Below, one piece after another: positions 60,355 through 64,000 of a DNA stretch of 64,000 nt. The translations under genes were made by a program, and so were the position numbers. The stretch is from Thermostichus sp047461615 (GTDB taxonomy: Bacteria; Cyanobacteriota; Cyanobacteriia; Thermostichales; Thermostichaceae), in contig NZ_JANSHI010000009.1 of the NCBI RefSeq assembly GCF_047461615.1, positions 1 through 64,000 of the forward strand, written 5' to 3'. The notes under the pieces were generated by a model. The model ran no database searches. It saw only the letters and a list, made by a program, of their open reading frames with translations, and had not been told where the DNA came from. Numbering within the stretch: position 1 is the first letter of the stretch; every line of letters begins with the position of its first letter.

Positions 60355-61140
60355 CTAGCCTTGCTGCCAGCGCAGGCTTTCCACCGCTTGCACCGTGGCA
60401 AACAACCCCAGCAGGATGATGCTGAGGAAAAGGACGATGCTACTGCTGCTGAGGATCCCTTGCACCCAGTTGCTGTACTGCTGCAGCAGCGAGACATGCC
60501 GCAGGGTAGCGGCAATCCACGTGTTTTCCTGGCCCGCTGCAGCGTCGATGACCCAGAGCAGCAGGATGAGCCCAAAGGTGGCCACTGCAGCAATGAGGGT
60601 GCTGTCGGTTAGGGAAGAGATGAACAACCCCAAAGCCATGACGCTGCCGGCCAGCAAAGCAAGCCCCACATAGCCCATCAGGGTTAGGCGGTAGTCCACT
60701 GCTGGGTTAGAACTGCTCAGCACCAGCACGTGGTAAACCAGCGGCGGCAGCAGCAAGGTAATGAAGAACACCCACACCGCCAGCCACTTGCCCAGGGCCA
60801 CCTCCAGGTTGGTAATGGGGGAAGTGGCCAGCAGCTCCATGGTGCCCCGCCGCCGCTCTTCGGCATAGGAGCTCATGGTGAAGATGGGCAATAGAAATAA
60901 GGAAAGGGTGCCCAGCAGATTGAGAAACTGCTGCGACAGGATGGTGGCAGCATCAAAAGGGTTCTCCTGGCCAAACTGGGCAAACAGATCCACCTGCTGG
61001 GAAAAATTGATGACCCGCACCAAGATGTTGACAAAGAAAAACCCCGCCAGCCCCCAAAACACTGCCGCCACCACATAGGCAATGGGGGAGGTGAAGTAGC
61101 CGCGCAGCTCTTTGCGGAAAATGGCAACCACGCCGTTCAT
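60355..61140 (-). CDS. ABC-2 type permease, GldF-like
   Basis: 261 residues with six helices: VVAAVFWGLAGFFFVNILVR, LSLFLLPIFTMSSYAEERR, VFFITLLLPPLVYHVLVLSS, TLMGYVGLALLAGSVMALGL, TLIAAVATFGLILLLWVIDA and a final one near the C-terminus. The motif MSSYAEERRRGTMELLATSP after the second helix is characteristic of ABC-2 permeases. The start overlaps the ATPase stop by four bases (ATGA), so both subunits are made in a coupled way. Confidence 0.88.
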   Translation of the reverse strand: MNGVVAIFRKELRGYFTSPIAYVVAAVFWGLAGFFFVNILVRVINFSQQVDLFAQFGQENPFDAATILSQQFLNLLGTLSLFLLPIFTMSSYAEERRRGTMELLATSPITNLEVALGKWLAVWVFFITLLLPPLVYHVLVLSSSNPAVDYRLTLMGYVGLALLAGSVMALGLFISSLTDSTLIAAVATFGLILLLWVIDAAAGQENTWIAATLRHVSLLQQYSNWVQGILSSSSIVLFLSIILLGLFATVQAVESLRWQQG

Positions 61141-62147
61141 GCCGCTTCCTCCAACGCGCCTGCTGCTTCCTCTTGGGTGGTGAGCTGCAGGAAAATTTCT
61201 TCCAGAGAAGCCTGAGGACGGCCAATCTCGTAGAGGTCGATCCCTGCCTGCACCAGAGCCCTGGCCACCTCTGGGATCCAGCCCTCTGCGGAAGCATTGC
61301 TCTTGAGCTGCAGCTGCCAGCGAGGGGGATCCGCGGCCAAGGGCTGTACACTTACCACCTCCACGTGCAGCAGGTTCTGCAGAGCTGCTCGAATGGCCGC
61401 TTCCTCGGCTGCCCCCACCACCAGCTTTGCCTGCTGCCGATCCTGCAGCTGAGCCGTCAGCTCAGCGGGCGTGCCGACAGCTGCCACCTGGCCGCGGTTG
61501 ATAATCACCACCCGGTCGCAGGTCATGCTTACCTCCGGCAGGATGTGGGTGGAGAGGATAATGGTGTGCTCTCCTGCCAGGCTTTTGATTAGGTTGCGCA
61601 CTTCGATAATCTGCTTGGGATCCAGCCCAATGGTGGGCTCGTCGAGGATGATCACCGGCGGGTCGTGCACCAGAGCTTGGGCCAGGCCCACCCGCTGCTT
61701 GTACCCCTTGGAGAGCTTGCGGATAAGGGTGTGGCGCCTGTCTTCCAGACTGCAGCGGCGGATGACCTCGTCTACTCGCCTAGGTCGGTCACCGGCACTG
61801 ACCCGCTTGATCTGGGCCACAAAGTGCAGATAGGCCTCCACCGTCATATCGGGGTAGAGGGGCGGGTTTTCCGGCAAATATCCAATGCGCTGCCGCACCG
61901 CCATCGGGTTTTCGTGCACATCAAACCCAGCCACCCGCGCCGTTCCTTCCGTAGCAGGTAGATACCCTGCCAAAATGCGCATCGAGGTGGTCTTGCCGGC
62001 GCCGTTGGGCCCCAAAAACCCCATGATCTCGCCGGCATTGACCTGGAAAGAAATATCGCGGATGGCGGTAAAGCGGCCGTAGGTTTTGCTGAGGTGCTCC
62101 ACTTCAATGGCAGCTCTGGCTACTGGAGCCGTGGGTAAACTGGTCAT
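61137..62147 (-). CDS. ABC transporter ATPase, GldA-like
   Basis: 336 residues. Walker A GPNGAGKTTSMRIL, signature LSKGYKQRVGLAQAL, Walker B VIILDEPTIGLDPKQI and the H-loop STHILPEVSM are all intact, so it should hydrolyse ATP. The C-terminal extension (ALQNLLHVEVVSVQPLAADP) is usual for ABC-2 drug/polysaccharide exporters. ATG 62147 is preferred over 62267 as GAGGAAG lies nearby and the extra 40 residues look non-coding. First gene of a four-gene operon with permease, GldG-like and DUF4340 proteins. Confidence 0.9.
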   Translation of the reverse strand: MTSLPTAPVARAAIEVEHLSKTYGRFTAIRDISFQVNAGEIMGFLGPNGAGKTTSMRILAGYLPATEGTARVAGFDVHENPMAVRQRIGYLPENPPLYPDMTVEAYLHFVAQIKRVSAGDRPRRVDEVIRRCSLEDRRHTLIRKLSKGYKQRVGLAQALVHDPPVIILDEPTIGLDPKQIIEVRNLIKSLAGEHTIILSTHILPEVSMTCDRVVIINRGQVAAVGTPAELTAQLQDRQQAKLVVGAAEEAAIRAALQNLLHVEVVSVQPLAADPPRWQLQLKSNASAEGWIPEVARALVQAGIDLYEIGRPQASLEEIFLQLTTQEEAAGALEEAA

Positions 62148-62285
62148 TGGCGCTTCCTCGCCTAGAGAGTTAGCGGCAGTTGCTGGCCTAGAAGGCCTAA
62201 GGCAGACGCCGAGGCCATCTGCAAACTTAGCATAGCGACGCTCAGCAGGAGCACAGGGGATCCCCATCCCCCTTTTGGTGGGGAC

Positions 62286-63332
62286 TCAAGGCGCTAGGGA
62301 TCCCCACTCCTCCAGCCCCAAGACCCGGCTCTCCCCAGGGCGGGCCGCTACCACCTCCCCAATGGGGAAGGCTTCGGGGAGCAAGGATCTCACCCGATTC
62401 TCCTCCTCAGGAGGGATCACCAGCACGTAGCCCACCCCCAAGTTGAAGGTGTTGAACATCTCCAAGGTTTCCACCTGGCCCTGTTCCTGCAGCCAGAGAA
62501 ACTCCGGCGGAACTTGCCAACTGTGGGGCTCTATCCGCGCCGCCTGGTCAGGAGCCAAACAACGGGGCAGGTTTTCCGGGATGCCGCCGCCGGTGATGTG
62601 GGCCATGCCGTGGAGCTTGACCCCTGCTGCCTGGAGTTTCTGCACTGCCTGGACATAGATGCGGGTGGGGGTGAGAAACACCTCTGCCAACGGTCGATCC
62701 CAGCCAGGGGGTTGGTAATCCCAAGGCCAGCGCCGCTCGGCCACAATGTGCCGCACCAGGCTAAAGCCGTTGCTGTGGAGGCCGCTGCTGGGCAAGGCCC
62801 ACAGCCGATCCCCCAACTGCACCCGCGCCGTGTCTAGGATATCTGCCTTGTCCACGATCCCGACACAAAATCCTGCCAGGTCGTACTTTCCAGGCAGGTA
62901 AAATCCCGGCATCTCCGCCGTCTCCCCTCCCAGCAGTTGGCATCCGGCTTCCTGGCAGCCCGCTAAGATGCCATCGATGACTTGCCAAAGGGCTTCCAGC
63001 TCCAGCTTGCCAGTGGCAATGTAGTCCAGGAAAAACAGCGGCCTGGCTCCCACCGTCAGCACATCGTTGACACACATGGCCACCAGGTCGATGCCGACGC
63101 CGCGGTGCTGCCCCCACTGCTGGGCAATCTCCAGCTTGGTCCCCACTCCATCGGCAGCGGCAACCAGCACCGGAGCAAGGTAGCTCTTTGGCAACTCAAA
63201 CAAGCCGGCAAAGCCGCCAATGCCCCCCAAAAGTCCTGGGGAACCTGCACCAAACCGCTCAACGCGCTCCCGAATCCCTTGGACAAAAGCGCGTCCGCGA
63301 GCGATGTCAACCCCTGCTGAGCGGTAGTCCAA
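62286..63332 (-). CDS. purM: Phosphoribosylformylglycinamidine cyclo-ligase
   Basis: ATP-dependent closure of FGAM to AIR in purine synthesis. 348 residues: MDYRSAGVDIARGRAFVQGI, VLVAAADGVGTKLEIAQQWG (metal/phosphate loop), GIDLVAMCVNDVLTVGARPL, LLGGETAEMPGFYLPG, ALPSSGLHSNGFSLVR, HITGGGIPENLPRCLAP, FNTFNLGVGYVLVIP. All family blocks are intact. It is 138 bp upstream of the Gld-like operon on the same strand, with no evident link to it. Confidence 0.95.
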   Translation of the reverse strand: MDYRSAGVDIARGRAFVQGIRERVERFGAGSPGLLGGIGGFAGLFELPKSYLAPVLVAAADGVGTKLEIAQQWGQHRGVGIDLVAMCVNDVLTVGARPLFFLDYIATGKLELEALWQVIDGILAGCQEAGCQLLGGETAEMPGFYLPGKYDLAGFCVGIVDKADILDTARVQLGDRLWALPSSGLHSNGFSLVRHIVAERRWPWDYQPPGWDRPLAEVFLTPTRIYVQAVQKLQAAGVKLHGMAHITGGGIPENLPRCLAPDQAARIEPHSWQVPPEFLWLQEQGQVETLEMFNTFNLGVGYVLVIPPEEENRVRSLLPEAFPIGEVVAARPGESRVLGLEEWGSLAP

Positions 63333-63478
63333 GATGCCGAAAGGCCTTGTGATAACTGGGCTTGGGCTTTTGCGCCTGGGCGGGCAAACCCGTCACCTCA
63401 AAAATCCATGGTACATTAACTTCCGTTGTTTTAACCCTCGCGTTGGAAGTTGGACGAGTTGAAGAGGAGCGCGGCCTC

Positions 63479-64000
63479 ATGCGAACTCAAAAATGGCTCG
63501 GACAGGGACTGGCTCCTGCCCCCAAGCTGGGCTTGGTTAGCTGTCTCTGTGTCACAGCCTTGAGCTGGCCCGTGGGCCTGCTGAGTGAGGCAAGGGCCCA
63601 AGCGGCAGCCCGCAGGGGATCCGCCCCCACCCACGCAACAGAGTTACCGCTGGAAAATCCTTCGCTCTCTCCTGCCGCCGATCTGGTCTTTGCTCCCCAG
63701 TCCAAGTCTTCCCTTCCCGCAAAACTTGGCACCTTGAACGTGCAGGACTTTTCCCCTCAGGCAAGTTTCTCCCCGCTACCTGCAGAGCCTATCCTCAAGA
63801 TTGGCGAACAGCGGCAGTCTGCTCTTCAACCCATTGCCACCCTCTACTCCTACGCAATGGACGGGCGGCAGGCAGTAACCGTCTATGTGCGGGACTTGCC
63901 CATCGTCACCTTTATCGAGCACCCTCGCTTGGAGCCGCCGCTGCTCCGGGCCAGTTCTCTTGTGGCCCAGCTCAACCAAATGGCGCAGGGATCCTTGAAA
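63479..64000 (+). CDS. Partial secreted protein, probable RlpA-family N-terminus
   Basis: The frame runs from ATG 63479 off the window, 174 residues visible. A basic start and hydrophobic stretch (LGLVSCLCVTALSWPVGLLS) end near EARAQAA, a likely signal cleavage. A low-complexity Pro/Ser/Ala region follows. Residues about 125-165 (LYSYAMDGRQAVTVYVRDLP, then IVTFIEHP and SSLVAQLNQMAQ) resemble the region preceding the double-psi beta-barrel in cyanobacterial RlpA-like proteins. The diagnostic barrel is outside the window, so the call is tentative. Confidence 0.6.
   Translation, partial: MRTQKWLGQGLAPAPKLGLVSCLCVTALSWPVGLLSEARAQAAARRGSAPTHATELPLENPSLSPAADLVFAPQSKSSLPAKLGTLNVQDFSPQASFSPLPAEPILKIGEQRQSALQPIATLYSYAMDGRQAVTVYVRDLPIVTFIEHPRLEPPLLRASSLVAQLNQMAQGSLK

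Overview
The window is GC-rich (about 60 % by eye), densely coded chromosomal DNA from a cyanobacterium. Direct pointers are pcyA (phycocyanobilin synthesis), a CYP38/TLP40-like cyclophilin, a DesC-type desaturase and many proteins of cyanobacterial type. The hexamer GGATCC, usually inside GGGATCCC, recurs every few hundred bases in genes and spacers, while the usual cyanobacterial HIP1 octamer GCGATCGC was not noticed. This fits the unicellular hot-spring Synechococcus lineage; the assignment is inference.

Layout. 1-2.0 kb: 5' part of a lipoprotein with a beta-helix-like body and Pro-Thr linker, and a decayed rhodanese gene. 2.0-9.0 kb: central metabolism and housekeeping (pdhC, ppsA, an RluD-like pseudouridine synthase, a PhoD-like phosphatase). 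9.2-18.4 kb: a surface-polysaccharide neighbourhood: a GT2 synthase with tandem MshEN-like (GspE N-terminal) domains, a BcsB-like partner, a sugar-isomerase-type cupin, a polytopic membrane protein coupled by ATGA to a TIM-barrel-like lipoprotein, and an outer-membrane beta-barrel. 18.5-30.3 kb: Usp protein, prmA-rsmE-hisS-hypothetical, ACT-domain protein, pcyA abutting tRNA-Ser(CGA), panB, desC, a TetR regulator, rnpB, lipA. 30.6-49.1 kb: tkt, secreted proteins (one broken), a GyrA/ParC subunit without its C-terminal domain, cyclophilin, tyrS, a class A PBP, sodB, a CPA2 antiporter with Usp tail, glyS, a fructosamine-kinase-like protein. 49.3-51.0 kb: a DUF4388-like protein, apparently frameshifted, followed by a small GTPase. 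51.3-57.3 kb: copper P-type ATPase, fabF/acpP, rpsF, ssb, Usp. 57.3-62.1 kb: a four-gene Gld-like ABC transporter operon. 62.3-64.0 kb: purM and the start of a probable RlpA-family protein.

No CRISPR array, insertion sequence or prophage was seen. Three reading frames look broken (1693-1994, 33287-34329, 50379-51034) and one more possibly so (42449-42763). The best candidate for an under-described system is the MshEN-GT2/BcsB-like polysaccharide synthase with its neighbouring membrane, lipoprotein and outer-membrane proteins. The GTPase/DUF4388 pair, the tRNA-pcyA junction and the Gld-like operon follow.
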